Source: Onthophagus taurus
Taxonomy: Eukaryota; Arthropoda; Insecta; Coleoptera; Scarabaeidae
DNA length: 64,000 nucleotides
Direction of reading: 5' to 3'
Assembly (NCBI RefSeq): GCF_036711975.1
Contig: NC_091971.1
Location: 7,819,501-7,883,500 of the forward strand
Part shown: piece after piece, positions 14,601 to 27,324 of the stretch
Position numbering within the stretch: the stretch's first letter is position 1
Layout: each line of letters begins with the position of its first letter
Made by a program: the position numbers and the translations under genes
The notes under the pieces: generated by a model
Told to the model about the DNA's origin: nothing
The model's input: the letters and a program-made list of their open reading frames with translations, nothing else
Databases searched by the model: none

Positions 14601-17600
14601 GTATATCAAATTTTAATTAAGTATCCCAAATTTCCAAGAAAAAAATAAGAAAACGTTTAGCTATTTATAACACCCGAAAATACTTGTACTTGCAACGTGC
14701 TAAAATTCGCAAACAATTTTCTAGAATTAGCTGCGGATGTTTTGGACTTATATATCGCCTAGCATTCTTAAACGCTGATTAAACGTCTGCTATATTTAAC
14801 AGTTATATTGGTTTATTGCTCTAAAACGAACAATTCGTTTGCATTTCCCGTGTTTCTTCTCGGAAACGAACGCGGACAAAGACCGAAATCAATAAACGAT
14901 CACTTCTTACAAACTCAACTTGGGCACGTGCTCCGAACTGAAGACAAAAATTAATCGATTTCTAAATAACCAACTTCCTGTGTAAATCTCGTTCCGTTTC
15001 ATATTAATCTTACGCCTATAATTAGTACCCTGATTATTTGGTAAAGTTAAAATTCCGACTTTCCATACAATTAAGCTTCGTATCTGGAACAAGGGAAGCG
15101 ATATCAGAGCTCCAATTAATCTAATTAACGTTTATCCTGTGTGTATTGTATGCAGGATACAAATGAATTGCCCATGGAAGCGTTTAATTGTTATTCGATT
15201 TCACTTAAACCTTCTATTAAGTGATTAAGAAAGTAGTGCAACTTATTTTTTTTCGAATGATGTATGATGCTGACAACACCAAAGACTTATCTAGGACAAA
15301 TCATGATTTAAATAGTTCATAAACAGTTAATTGAAAGCATACAAGAAATTATAATCTTAAATTTCTTTTATATCCTGTATTAAAAAATAATTAATTCAGT
15401 ACCTATACAGTTAATAAGCTGTTATTACAACATTATGCATACATTTTTGTGTATTATACACGTGTAGTTACAAAACAACACCAATTTTAGTTAAATTTGT
15501 TCGCTATTTATGGAGGTGTAAAAATTCGTCACGCGCTCAACATCCTGTATTAAGATATCTCATATTTAAATTGCCAATATGCACCCTGCCAAAATAACGA
15601 TTACTGGTACTGCATAAATTTAGCGTGAATTGAATTTCAAATCAAGGGCAATAAATTTGTATTCGATTTCTAGTGACAGGAATGAAATTGAACAATTTTG
15701 TGCTTGTAATAGCCGTATCTATGTGGCCTCTCTCGAAATCTTCACGGTCAGATATGCAGACTTCCTGTGTTCGCGAGAGGAATTTTATCAAATCACCGCG
15801 TTCAGCTTCCTGTACATCTTACAGTTATCTCAAACAGTGGCAAGTTATAAAGGAACTTGTTCAAGTTTTTAAGATAAAAGTTTGTGGTTTAAAATTATAT
15901 TATTAACCGAAATTTATTTGAACAAAATTGAAATGAAGTTTAAACAGTGCTTTTTAAGATGATATATAAAACATGTTGGGTTCAGTCATAAAAATGTTGA
16001 GGGAAAAAATCGGGAAGTTATCTTTATATAAAATAAAACCATCATTCAAACAAATTTTAAAAAAGTCGTAGCAGGGTTGTTTTTGAAAATTTGAAAATAA
16101 TTTATACATCAAAATAAAGCTGAAACTTTGCTCTTTAAAATGATGTATAATACGTGATAGGTTAGGTAATAAAAATATTGAGGAAAAAAATCGTGAAGTT
16201 TTCTTGATGTTTCAATATAACCAAAAATTAACAAATAACCAAGGTTTAAAAAAATCGTAGCTGGATTATTTATGAAACTTTGATTACAATTTATATATGA
16301 AAATAAAGCTGAAACTTTGCTCTTTAAAATGATACATAATACGTGATAGGTTAGGTAATAAAAATATTGAGGAAAAAAATCGTGAAGTTTTCTTGATGTT
16401 TCAATATAATCAATAATCAACAAACAACCAAGTTTAAAAAAAATCGTAGCTGGGTTATTAATGAAAATTATAAAACAATTTATACAGCAAAATAAAGCTG
16501 AAACATTACTCTTTAAAATGATATGTAATACGTGATATGTTAAATCACGAAAATATTGAGGAAAGAAATCGTGAAGATTTCTTAATATTTCAGTATAACC
16601 CCAAAAGATATTAACATTATAAATGAACAAATTAATTACTAGTTAAATTTAATTAAATTTTAATATTAAAAATCAATCTTTAATATTTGAAGATTGTTGA
16701 TTTTTCTATTGAGAAGCAATAGAAAAATGTTGAAAAGTAGAAAGAACCATTAACAAAATAAGCTGATTGAAATCTTTTTTAGACATGTTGAGAAGATTGT
16801 TTTTCTATGAAAACTTTAAAATTATGTGAAAGTAAGCTGAAGTGTAAAATTTGTGGGTTTTGTGGGCCCGCCCATAAAGCTATTCACTAGAACATCCAAA
16901 ATAACACGATTCTTGTCCCTAAAAGAACAAAATGTCCATATGGCCAACAGAAGTTTCGTTCGACCTTATATTCAATACACCTAATTAAGTTACTTTGTTA
17001 ATCCCTCAAATCTCCTTTAGTTAAAATCCTCTTTAAATTAGAATTCTGTCAATAACCATTTCCTAGCGCTTCCTTCATCCTGGAAACCATTTAGATCGCA
17101 CGGCTCGATACGAATTCGATTAAGGTAATTGTTTCGATCTAGCGGAAAATGTTAAAGAGGGCAACGAATTGAATTGCACAATTTACTCGGACCGACAAAA
17201 CCTAAACGATTTGCCCTAAATACTGAATGTTTACTGTTTATATCCGATACATTTAGAATCGTTTGATTGAAATCTATTAAAAACGTGCTTTTCTTCTTAT
17301 CTTCTTTGGCGTGCCTCCCAAATTCTTTTATTGATAACAAAACGAAGACGTGACATTTTAACAGCGATAAGAGACGTTCCGTGCCTAAACTGATAATAAT
17401 GTGATCTATTCCTTTCCATATATAAATTTAAAATAAATATGGTCTGGTATATTTATATCTTAATGTCAATAAAAAGGTATCTTTATGAATTTAAGTTTTG
17501 TTATTTTTATTTCCTTTTTATTACAAGATATCTTTGTCTATTATGTGCAAATATATGAGTTAGAGTCACGTTCCGAATTAAATATCAACTTGGAAGTTAT

Positions 17601-20600
17601 TTGCCATTGTATATACGAAATGAAAATGAAAATGGTTCCGCACGTACGATTCCTATAAAGATACAAATACAACCATTAAAAATTGTGTATGTGAAATGAT
17701 CGGTTTGGTTCAATCGAAGAATTAAACGTTTAAGATTCATTTCAGGGATAAGTCCTATACATATGGATTTAAATTTTATGGCGATATCTTTATTACGGAC
17801 GCATCTGCATTTTTTACAGCTTTGCCTACTTAAGATTCATTTCGAGTAGAAAGAACACTTCCAAGCGATCGCTCGACACATAAGCTCTTATCCTTGACAA
17901 GGATATATTGTCCTCTCAGTTTACAAGAAGGGTGCAGTGCGTACGCGAGAGTTAAGCAATATTTAATAAGAAATTATGAGAATAGAACCGTGTAACTAGT
18001 TGTCTTGGCGGCTAAACAACAATGGGCATATTTGCAAGCCAACAATTACCTTCTGCAGGTGTATTTAGCTTGTACGCCACACTTTGATATTATGAGCGAT
18101 ATCGTACATGTTGCACCAGTTTTTCTCTTGCGAAACTTATTTATTACATTTAGTTCCCATGTTGTAGAAATTCTTTACTTATTCCAATATTTTAATAACT
18201 TTACAAAGAAAATAAAAAACAAGTTATAAACGTTTCATTTGTATTGAACAAATCTGTTCACTTCATTCTCGGAGTGTTAACCACATGTTTCAAATTACGA
18301 AAGGTCAAAAAACCAAATGTTTTAATCAAACAATCTTCTTACAACGAATTTAATTAACAAAAAATTAATTTACATTCAATGAAGTGAATGTTAAATCTGC
18401 AGTGTTAAATCTAAAGAAATTAAATAGATAAGGTGACCTCGTACGTGATAGGGATGGCGGAAGGGCAAGAACCTTCAACTTGATGGTACCCGGAGAGTGC
18501 ATTGTTATTCTAAGAGACTTCTCGCTTCGCAGAGCGAATTCCAATGATACTCAAGGATGCGTTAAGCGTCAACCCGTAAAGATCATTGTTTCGAGAGGAA
18601 CTCTTAGTTTGTTCTTGTATCTTCGTTTTATCTTTGTTGTAGCAAAAAAAAATAACGAAGTTTTTATACATTATCTTACAAATAACTAATTATGTAATTG
18701 AAGTAGAACTAACACTAGAGCGAGAACTAGAAACATTCGGATTTAGTAGCACATCTCTCAAGATGGCTAAACCCGAATGATTCTAGTTCTAGGTCTTACA
18801 TTTACCGAAACTTGAAGTATCTTTCGTCATGTTTGTTGAATACTTCGCTGAAAGACTATAACAAGTACTATATTAAGTAATTATTTTTCAATCCAATTAT
18901 AATCAAAAGTCGTTTAATAAAACTAACTGTATGCAGAGTTAGTTTAATATGAAAACGGTTTTTCTAATGGCAATAAGTGGTTAATGGAGGATGGGGGGCT
19001 TTTAATACGTAAGAAACGAACTACTTCTTAGAAGTTTAATAAGCATCCGTTCGATTTCTGTAAATTAAAAGTCGTCGGATGTAAGGCGTATACCGTAAAT
19101 CATGAGCAATTATTACGAGAGGTAACATTCCTAGTCACCACACCAAAGGAGAATGTACACACGTGTACCTTGTCTTCAATTCCCTCAACGATCTATTCCC
19201 GAAGCGCCAAGTTATAAACAAGTATATGTAAATTTGAAGTCAAATTATGATAATTGTTTATCATGTTTTTATCCACGTGGTTTATCGTGTAAACTTCTCC
19301 GGCGGTTCTTGGCGCCAACTCTTATCATTTCCTTCGGATTGATAGCCAGTTTGTTTATATAGGATTGGAATTTTTATGTTCCAATAAAGGAGTAATTGGA
19401 CTTTGTTATAACTTAAAATAGCATGCTATAAATTCTATATGGTTACGTTGAGTACTCATCATTCCACTACGTAATTATAAAGTCGTTGATGTTGATTGTG
19501 GAAGCAATAAAGAGTTGGATTTAAAAAATAATAACAACGATGATTATGGAAAATAAGATCCATCAACCGAAGGAGAAACAAATTGACTAAACGGTCTTAA
19601 AATGAAGTGTAAAACCGCAAAAGTGTGCGCGCAGGTGTACCTAACACGTGCTAGACTCTTTAAAATTGAACCTTTCCGGAACTCCACTCCCAAGTGCGTG
19701 CGTAAAAAAAAATCACTGGCAAGTAAAAACCCCTTTGCACACACCATATGCTAAACGTTCGGGGCTATTAATGCCGGGTCGAATTTCGAGATTGGTCTTT
19801 AGTCTTTATCCTGCAGCAGCCCCTTTTGTTTTTCGAGCTTGACGTCGGCAGTCCGAGTATTTCCTTACGACAGCAGGACGAACAGAAGCCCCTACATCAA
19901 ACATATGCCGTGCTAACTCTTTGTTTTTAAGGGGAAACTTGGTAAATATACTCGGGGGGAGTCTTAATGTATTTTAACTAGGCGTGAAATAGCGCGAGGT
20001 GAAAAATAGATTAAATTTGGATGGGTTACATCTGCAATAAATTCGAAATAAATTTTTTAAACTTTTCTTTTCATTAAAATTCTGATTTCGTAAACAACCA
20101 TTAAGTTAATTAAAGTACGTTTCATTAATAATTTCTGGCTCATTAAACAAGGTTGTTTGCGCGACGACGATATCTCTTAAGACATTATAGAAGCGGGCCA
20201 TTATCGAGAAAAAACCTTTAGGTTCCAGCCAGACTGACTACCACTATTACTACTGCAGATGTATGTAGTTCATAACGGACGGCTTAGTTTATGAACAAAA
20301 ATAGATTTTTCGCAGCTTGCGTGCTCAAATATAGATTCCAGGTGTTTTAACAAACCCTAACTCAATACAGAGTGGAAGGTGAAAGCCTATTTTGACTACG
20401 ACACGAGCCCCGTCATTCCTCATCATGATGTTTCCACCAAAGAAATTAATCTTTTAAAGTTTTTTTCTCCCTAAAACATTTTAAATGTAAAACAGATTGT
20501 GTATTTTTTTAACTTTTAGTTAACATAATTATTATGATGAAGAATATGTTATGGGGGTCATTATAGAAACAACTATTCTAATTATAGCTCTATGCCAATA

Positions 20601-22205
20601 TGATAGATATATGATGTTCAATTACTCCCAATATATGCGCAAGATATTGAAAAAAGTTTTAGTTTGTAACATAATGGAAGTATTATTAGCTTAACCACGA
20701 ACTTGTAACTCCTAAAAGCTTTTCATAACTTACTTCCGCTACACCAAAGTTACTTAAAACTTAAAAATTAATTTCGAAACTCATTCTAATCTATTTATAG
20801 ATTCCATTAGTTACTTAGGGGGTTAATTGTTATTAAAAATTGAAACACGAATATTGAAATAACAAAACAAAGTTTTTAACGATTTATAAGCGAAGGAGTG
20901 ATCCTGACAAATGCCATTAGGACGTGTTCTGATTCTTTATTAGTCCCGCACCGGAAGACGCTCAAAGCGCCACCGAAGACGATTTCAGGGCTAATTCTGG
21001 GATTACCGACTAAAAAATATTCGTTTAAAACGCGCAACTGTTCTTCCGTTTCGATCTTTTTCTTAGTTGTAACATGAATGTTGTAGTATAAAGAGGTGCG
21101 CTTTAAAAATGTTTAATATCGCAAGTTGCAAATTTCCTAAACTCACAATAAAAACTTTATTTATACATGTACGATTCACATCTTATTATTTATTTGTTGT
21201 TTTTAATTAATTTTCTTTTATTTTTAGACTACAATAAAAATCTACGCAAAATGTCTCCGACCCGATATAGAATACAAAACCCTAAGCATCACGTTTCAAA
21301 CAACAAGTAAAGAAGTTGTGGCCACGTTACTTAGTAAATACAAAATGAAACATAGAGATCCAAAGCTTTTCTATTTAAGCATGGAAGTAACTGTGAGAAA
21401 AGCTGGGGTAAGGACCCAATTAGCTTTAGATGATGAGGCGAAACCTGCGGTTCTTCAAAGTTGTCATCCAAAAGGTGATTCTAAGTAAGTTTTTTTTTAT
21501 TTAATTAATTTAGATTGTCTATATGATTTTTTATTTCTAGATTTTCACTTCAAACTCGACGAGGCGGTTTAGTGAAAGTTTACGATTCAGCTTTAAATAG
21601 TCACTCGCAGTACAAAAGCTTGTTGATAAGCGCGCGAACGACAGCTGATGAATTAATAGCGCTTTTGCTTTCTTGTTCAAATAGCAAAGAGCGAGTCGAA
21701 CAATTTTCTTTGTACGAAGTGTGCACCAGCAAAGAACAACAAAGAAAACTACATCCGGATGATCGACCTTTGGTGGTCCAACAAACTTGGTTACCAAGTA
21801 ATCAATGTCACTTTTTAATCAGAAGAAATCCAGATTATTTACCTTTATCAAGACGAAAGGTACGATTTTTTATGATAATTTCAAAGTAGAAAGGTTTAAT
21901 TTCACGCATTGTTACTCGCGAAAATTAGGATGTAATTATTATTAACCTATTTTTTTTTTTTTATTTCGTTTTTTTCGTAGATGTTTTGGACAACAGCACC
22001 ATCGATGACACAAATCAAAACTCCCCAAAGTTTACACCTATCTAAATCACACACATCGCTCCTCCCTTTAAGATATCCGGAAGAATCGAGTGCCAAAAAG
22101 ATTACAAAACCAAGTGATGATAAACATCCATCTTCTAATAATAGCTTAAGCATAAAGAATTCTGGACCATCATACGCTGATTATGAAAATTATTTTTACA
22201 TCTAA
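8687..22205 (+). CDS. Protein with two Ras-association domains, Rau-like
   Basis: There are four coding exons: 8687-8836, 21228-21484, 21541-21859 and 21981-22205. Phases agree throughout and give a 316-residue protein. A Ser-rich N-terminus (residues 1-50) is followed by two ubiquitin-fold Ras-association (RA) domains. RA1 lies at about 51-130 (begins TIKIYAKCLRPDIEY) and RA2 at about 145-240 (begins GGLVKVYDSAL, ends FLIRRNPDYLP). The tail is Ser/Lys-rich. The tandem-RA layout and small size resemble Drosophila Rau, a cytoplasmic Ras/Rap-binding protein that sustains receptor tyrosine kinase signalling in eye and glia. I recognise the domains, but the orthology is inference. The start ATG directly follows an AG acceptor, so the 5' UTR lies in an upstream exon. 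Intron 1 is 12.4 kb, against about 56-121 nt for introns 2 and 3. A second in-frame ATG is adjacent at 8690. Confidence 0.75.
9401..9433. repeat. Short perfect hairpin
   Basis: A 12-bp perfect inverted repeat (aacccaagaaaa at 9401-9412; ttttcttgggtt at 9422-9433) with a 9-nt loop. It lies in the long intron of the Rau-like gene. No function can be assigned. Confidence 0.6.
12621..12886. repeat. Dispersed palindromic repeat, copy 2
   Basis: Three direct runs of actaacactagacctagaac-type sequence alternate with two inverted runs of the form ctagttctaag(t)t(t)agtgttagttctag. So two inverted units are followed by a third run that ends in aagtttcgggtttagccg. Between them is gttaataaaattatacaacaatgtagcgctgaatgacaa, nearly the same as the sequence at 47.99-48.04 kb. 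It lies in the Rau-like intron. Confidence 0.8.
15910..16610. repeat. Tandem array, about four units of ~189 bp
   Basis: The anchor ctctttaaaatgat recurs at 16131, 16320 and 16509, an exact 189-bp spacing. A more diverged unit has the related word at about 15950 (181 bp earlier). Each unit also carries a run like gaggaaaaaaatcgtgaagtt. Because 189 is a multiple of 3, a minus-strand frame of 173 codons stays open across the units; it has no recognisable domain. This is probably a small satellite-like expansion in the Rau-like intron. Confidence 0.85.
18702..18801. repeat. Dispersed palindromic repeat, copy 3
   Basis: A single compact copy of the whole palindrome: the left arm (aactaacactaga..actagaaacattcggatttag), a central part with tctctcaagat, and the right arm (ggctaaacccgaatgattctagttctagg). 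The arms differ at several bases. It is located in the Rau-like intron. Confidence 0.85.
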
Positions 22206-22850
22206 ATTAAACAATTTGATGTTAACGTGAGTACAAATGTAAAAAATTCTTGCATTAATGTTTAATATACAAATTTTTTTAGTATATTGTTGTGTTTTTT
22301 GGATGTGATACACACAGTCAACACTGTTGCAACCAAAGAAAGAAAGAGGCGGCTTGGAAGTATCTTTCATCGAATCGAATAATTTCATTCATTGTATTTA
22401 TTAGCAGTATTCGTTTAAGTGTACAACTGCATGTATAGGATGTACTAAGTAATTATGTAGCTACAAAATCCTACCATTATACATATATACTTTTTCCTCC
22501 AAAGATTACCATTATTAGATTTTAATTGTTGTAAATGTCTGTATATTTAGAGTAAATTTACGATTTTTTCCTCTTCATTCTTCTTATTTGTGCAATTGTT
22601 AAATCTATTTAACTTATTTATATGCCAAAGATAGATGTAATTTGTGTATATATTTTTTCTTTGTAAAATTAAAGTATCCAATAAAAATATCGAAATAAAT
22701 TTTGCTTTAAAGTGATTTCTTCATTTTTGAGTAGCAATATAACAATCTTTATTTCTAAAATGTACAAAACGTAGTACATTTAATACGTCGGGGAAGAAAA
22801 AAAATATATATATACATTTCACAATACTTAATTTTTATTTATAATTTTGC
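22206..22850 (+). other. 3' UTR and flank of the Rau-like gene
   Basis: No coding content is seen. Candidate poly(A) signals are AATAAA at 22680-22685 and another (gaaataaat) about 10 bases later. The LINE remnant on the opposite strand starts just beyond. Confidence 0.6.
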
Positions 22851-25470
22851 ATTTTTCAATAGAATTCCTCAAATGAATAAAGTTCATTTTCTATCAACAT
22901 TCTCTTCACTTCCCCTTGAAATATTTTTCCCTCCAGTTTCGTTAACCTCAATGGTAAAGCATTATATAACTTGATTGAAATGTATATAAACGTACTTTGC
23001 GATATCTGCACTCTGTCAAGAGATGGTAATAAATTATCTTCAAAATGCGTGTCATAATTATTATGGCTGGAGGCAAGCGAGGCAAGTGCTGGAGGCAAGC
23101 GAAAATAAAACATGATGGTATTGTTAAAATGTTTATATGTACTCTTAAAGTGTTCTCTACAGCTTTCCCTGAATCTTAGTTGCTTCAAAATCCTTATTGC
23201 CTTTTTTTGCAGTTTCAAAATTTCTTCAGACTCTCTTGATGCACCATGAAACACATGTGAGTATTCCATATACTGCCATACCATGAAAGTATGCAAAATA
23301 CATATTTCTTATTTCCTGTTTAAGCATAAATAATTCAATTTGAACCAATTATTGGTTGTATCTAATGTTTTTTTAGTCTTTTCATCCAGGTCCTGAAAAT
23401 CTTTTGAAGTATTTGTAAAAGAGGTGTCATGAGCATATAGACACATAGAGTCCGCCTATATATTTTGACGCAAGTCATAGGAATAAAATGGGGACCAGCA
23501 CAAAACCCTGTGGTACTCCCATTACAACCCTCCTCCAATTAGATGTTGTTTGATTCCAATAAATCTGTTGCTGTCTATCATGAAGATAACCGATTAGTTT
23601 TTTTCCGTTTTCTTTTATACCGAATGTTTCTATTTTCTTCAAGAGAATATTATAGTCTACAGAATGAAACGCCTTGTTAAGATCCCAGAAGGCTACTTGC
23701 GTGTAACATTGCATATCAAAAGCAGCTTTATGTTTTTTGTTGGTATCCGTGTTGATACTTTGTTATTAATTTCTTTTCTGTTATATGTTTCATGATTCTG
23801 TTTTATATTATAGTTTCGAAAACTTTTGACATTATTAGTACTATTTTTTTTCTCTTTAACCGCTTAGCTAACTGGCACCCTTTAACTCTATCCCACCAGT
23901 CAAAAAACTTTTTGCGGGTTAGGTTTTTAATTAACTCAATATGAGGTATCGTAGAAGGGAGAATTGTCGGCAAATTTTCCAGCGGCCCTTTTTGCCAGCC
24001 TATCGGCGTACTTATTTCCCGAGTGAGTCGAATGTCCCTTAATCCACCGCAGTGTGACACCGTTTAATGTTGCCGTATCCTCAAACGTCATGTGACAATC
24101 CTCAGCGCAGAGGTAAATTTATTCCTGCTTAGAGCTAAAACAGATTGTTTACTGTCGGTAAAGATAGTAAAGGTCTTACCACTGAAATTGGAGCTGACAA
24201 TAAGTCAGCAGCAAGTTTTATAGCGACTAATTCCACCTGCTTGATGGTGATGCCTTCTCGAGTGCTATGAGGAGACGGAGTCGTAAATCATTAGAAAAGA
24301 CTCCCGCTCCTGCACCAGTCCGTCTACATGAACCATCAGTGTAGATTTTAACGGTGTTTTTTCCATCTACTTCTGTGGAACCACAATGGGCGAGGTATTT
24401 CCTTGAAAATATGAATTTACCCGGTATGTAGTCCGTGCTGCATTCCAATAACGGTGTATTTATTGTATTTGTCTTATTAAAATTTTTAATTATCTTTTCC
24501 ACTACTTTTTCTCCAATTTCTTCTAGTTGCATATCTTCTTCTTCTTCAATTTGCTCAAGCCCAATAGGATCTTTTATTCCCATATTGATTGTTTGAGTTT
24601 TCCCACTTTCCAAAAAATTTATTTACTTCATTTGCGTCCAGAAGAGATTTATTTTCTTTCTTGCGCCTTGTTTTTCCAGTTTGTTGCTTTACTGTATTCC
24701 AGACAGCAGTTATTTATCTATCAGTCATCAGTCTATCAGTTATCTATCAGTCTTCTAAACTTACTTTTTTGTATTTGATACAATTCTTTGTATTTGTTTT
24801 CTTTCGTTACTTCAGCTATCGTGTAGATAGCATCTAAAGTGTTTTTCATTTTTCTTAGGCCATCTGAATTTATTTCGATGTAATTATTCGGTGAAACTTT
24901 GTATAACTGGTTTGCGCATCAGTGTTTTGATCTTTTATTATTGCCCAGTCTCTATTTCTTAATTTGCTGACGAATTGTTCCATTGTACCTTTATTTATTA
25001 GTCTTATTTTTGTATGTTTGTTCTTTTCAGTTTCATATTCAGGAATAATTGTTGTCAATTGTGCCAGATGGTCACCTAGATGCCAGTTTACTGTATTTTT
25101 TATAACAAGTTCCGCAAATGTATTTATAAACATGTTATCTACACAGCTTCCATTTACACGCGTTGGTTGCCTAAAAACTGATTTAAGTCCATGTTCTGAT
25201 ATAATAGATAAAAAATTGTCTTTGATTTTGGAGTTTTCATTAACACATATGTTATAGTCTCCCAATATAAACATAGGACCTCTTCCAAAAACTGTTCATT
25301 ATCACCGCCTGGTGACTGAACTCGATGCAATATTTTTTTCTATGTTATATTTTTCTAATCTAATTGAATTTGATGAGTATTTTTCATTTATTAATAGCCC
25401 AGCAAACATCGAAGAAACATGAGACAAGAGATGGGTCCATATTTGATTATCTTCATCTACAAAATGAAAA
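22850..25470 (-). mobile_element. Broken LINE (non-LTR retrotransposon), CR1/Jockey-like
   Basis: Reading the minus strand from high to low coordinates, the pieces are as follows. About 25274-24870 is a piece of the apurinic-type endonuclease (FILGDYNICV, cf. the GDFN motif). About 23714-23475 is reverse transcriptase (FWDLNKAFHSVDYNILLKK and GVPQGFVLVPILFL, the palm motifs). About 23296-22856 is the RT C-terminal tail (LQKKAIRILKQLRF, YNALPLRLT, ending YSFEEFY). The frames are interrupted between pieces and the catalytic FADD block is not seen, so the element is dead. An RNase H piece from another LINE lies between the endonuclease and RT parts (separate entry). The clade assignment is inference from motif style. 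It fills most of the interval between the 3' ends of the Rau-like gene and Cdc20. Confidence 0.8.
23990..24420 (-). mobile_element. RNase H fragment of a second LINE, nested
   Basis: The minus strand encodes VKIYTDGSCRRTGAGAGVFS (RNase H strand 1 with its catalytic Asp). After a frame change comes a C-terminal piece readable as RWIKGHSTHSGNKYADRLA, the His and Asp block of RNase H. In LINEs that carry RNase H, the domain follows the RT. Here it sits between the endonuclease and RT pieces of the surrounding element, so it most likely marks insertion of another element. It has at least one frame break. Confidence 0.7.
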
Positions 25471-25627
25471 GATTCAAGATTAACAGGGAGTACTCCTAAT
25501 GGAACAAAGAAGAAAAACTAATATCAAAAAATACTTTATTTCATTAAAAATACAAGAACACAATACAAGTTTATCAATACTATTAAATGAAACACATCGT
25601 CACATTACTTATAAAAATAAAAAGCAT

Positions 25628-27324
25628 TTAACGAATACAACTTTTAAGTATACTTGGCTTCTCCTTATTTTTCTGTTCCTTAGCTTTAACGGGATTCTTA
25701 GCAAAACAATTCCATAATCTCAAGGTTTCATCGGCTCCAGCTGAAAGTACTGTGCTGCCATCGGGAGATATCGCCAAATGTAACACTCTCGCAGTATGCC
25801 CAGTCAGTTCAGCAACTTTCGTCATACCCGCATATTTCCAAATAATCAATTGATTATTAGCAAATCCATGCCCAGAAACTAACTCTTTATAATTCGTAGA
25901 CCACAACAATGAACATACTTGAGATTTTGTGTCAACAGAATTAATACAAGAACCAATGTTGCAATTCCAAAAACGAATATGTCTATCAGCAGTTCCACCC
26001 CCACTCGCTAAGATATGAGGCTGCCAAGGACACCAAGCCAAAGCTTTAACCGCAGCTTGATGTTGCGTAAAACTAAATAACGGAGTGTTATTGGTGTGAT
26101 GACCCCCATTAACCGTTTGCCAAACATTTAAAACGTTATCATTTCCACCGCTAGCCAAATATTTGCCATCAGTTGACCATTTTAATCCGCACACTTCGTG
26201 GGTATGACCACTTAAAACGCTGATTTGATGCTCACGCTGTCGGACGTCGTGATGAATTATTTGTCCACTTCTAGAGCCGCTAGAAACAACGTACGAGTTC
26301 CAAGCTAATGACCCAACTCTCGCAGAGTGCCCATCCATTGCACGAAGTCTTTTTGATGTGGCGCAATCCCAAATGTCTGTAGTACCTTGAGTTGTGCCTA
26401 TTGCGAGATAATCACCTTCTTGTATCCAAGATAAAGAACAAACTGTGTCTGGGAGTTCAACTAATTCGTCTATTTTACCTGTACCTAAATTCAAAACATA
26501 TTCATATACTTTTTATGTTTTTGGTAAATAGTAGAGATTTGAACTTGACAGCAAAATGTGCAAGAACTTTGTGTATATTTAAAATTATAAATTAATTAAT
26601 ATTTACCTGCATTCCAAAGATAAACCCTTGTGCCTAAAGCAGCAGCTAAAATGTTATTACCACTCCAATCAATTAAATTTAAATAAAAATCGTCAACAAT
26701 ATCGGGAGCATCTAAGATTCTATCAGGTGCCTGAGGAATATATCTATTTGTATTTTTAACTGATGCAGGTGTTTTCGCTTGCGTATACAAAACCCTCATG
26801 GGATTTTGAAATCCTTCCGGAGCAGAAGAAGCTTTCTTTTGATAAGACAAAATTTTAGGTTTACTCATATCCGTTCCATGCAAATTTTCAACAAGAACTT
26901 TCTGCATTGCCATCTGCGCAGGACACTCAGCAGCATCTTCAGTTTGATTCAATAAATAATGGCCCAATTCAAATTGAGCTGCACTTCTAACGGGAATAAA
27001 TCTATCTCCACCGGGAGTTCTACTACCTTTATTCGGAGTAGGTTTAGGTGTTGTAGCTCTTCCAGGACTTTTACTTTTCGATGGCGTTTTCGACGGGGTC
27101 TTTTTTGTACGTATAACATCACTACCTCCTCTTTTCGATGGAGTTTTTACATTTGAACTAGTATTTGCCGATGAATTTTTCGCTTTCGATGAATTTAAAC
27201 TAATGTTACTGGTGGAGAGATTATTTTCACCTTTTCTTTGCCATCTCGGTGTAGGACCGGTTGTTATGGGGCCATCGACGTTTAAAAGACTGTTTATTTC
27301 GTTTACGTAGCGAAATTGAGCCAT
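25628..27324 (-). CDS. fzy: Cdc20/Fizzy, APC/C activator
   Basis: There are two exons on the minus strand (27324-26607 and 26484-25628) encoding 524 residues, close to fly Fizzy and human CDC20. The protein activates the anaphase-promoting complex and is the target of the spindle checkpoint. The disordered basic N-terminus carries the C-box DRFIPVR (around residue 110). The Mad2-interaction motif reads KILSYQKK..APEGFQNP. RYIPQAPDRILDAPDI then leads into a seven-bladed WD40 propeller with repeated SxDG..LASGGND-type blades. The C-terminus ends Ile-Arg, the tail that docks on Cdc27. I see no KEN tripeptide. The intron splits a Gly codon (phase 1) in YLWNAG-TGKIDEL. The gene is head-to-head with Dr1, and its 3' end abuts a LINE. 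Confidence 0.96.

Larger units (their letters stand above)
8837..21227 (+). other. 12.4-kb first coding intron of the Rau-like gene
   Basis: The donor is ttacac then gtaagtg at 8837 and the acceptor is tttttag at 21221-21227. I see no nested gene inside. The contents I can name are a short hairpin (9401-9433), palindromic-repeat copies (12621-12886 and 18702-18801) and a 189-bp tandem array (about 15910-16610). Open frames inside, such as the 136-codon one at 10188-10598, have no homology I recognise. An intron this long in an otherwise compact gene often holds enhancers; that is inference. Confidence 0.7.

Noticed and set aside
16109-16630. 173-codon minus-strand frame
   Set aside because: It is open only because a 189-bp tandem unit keeps the same frame. 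The repeats translate to the same low-complexity hydrophobic peptide.
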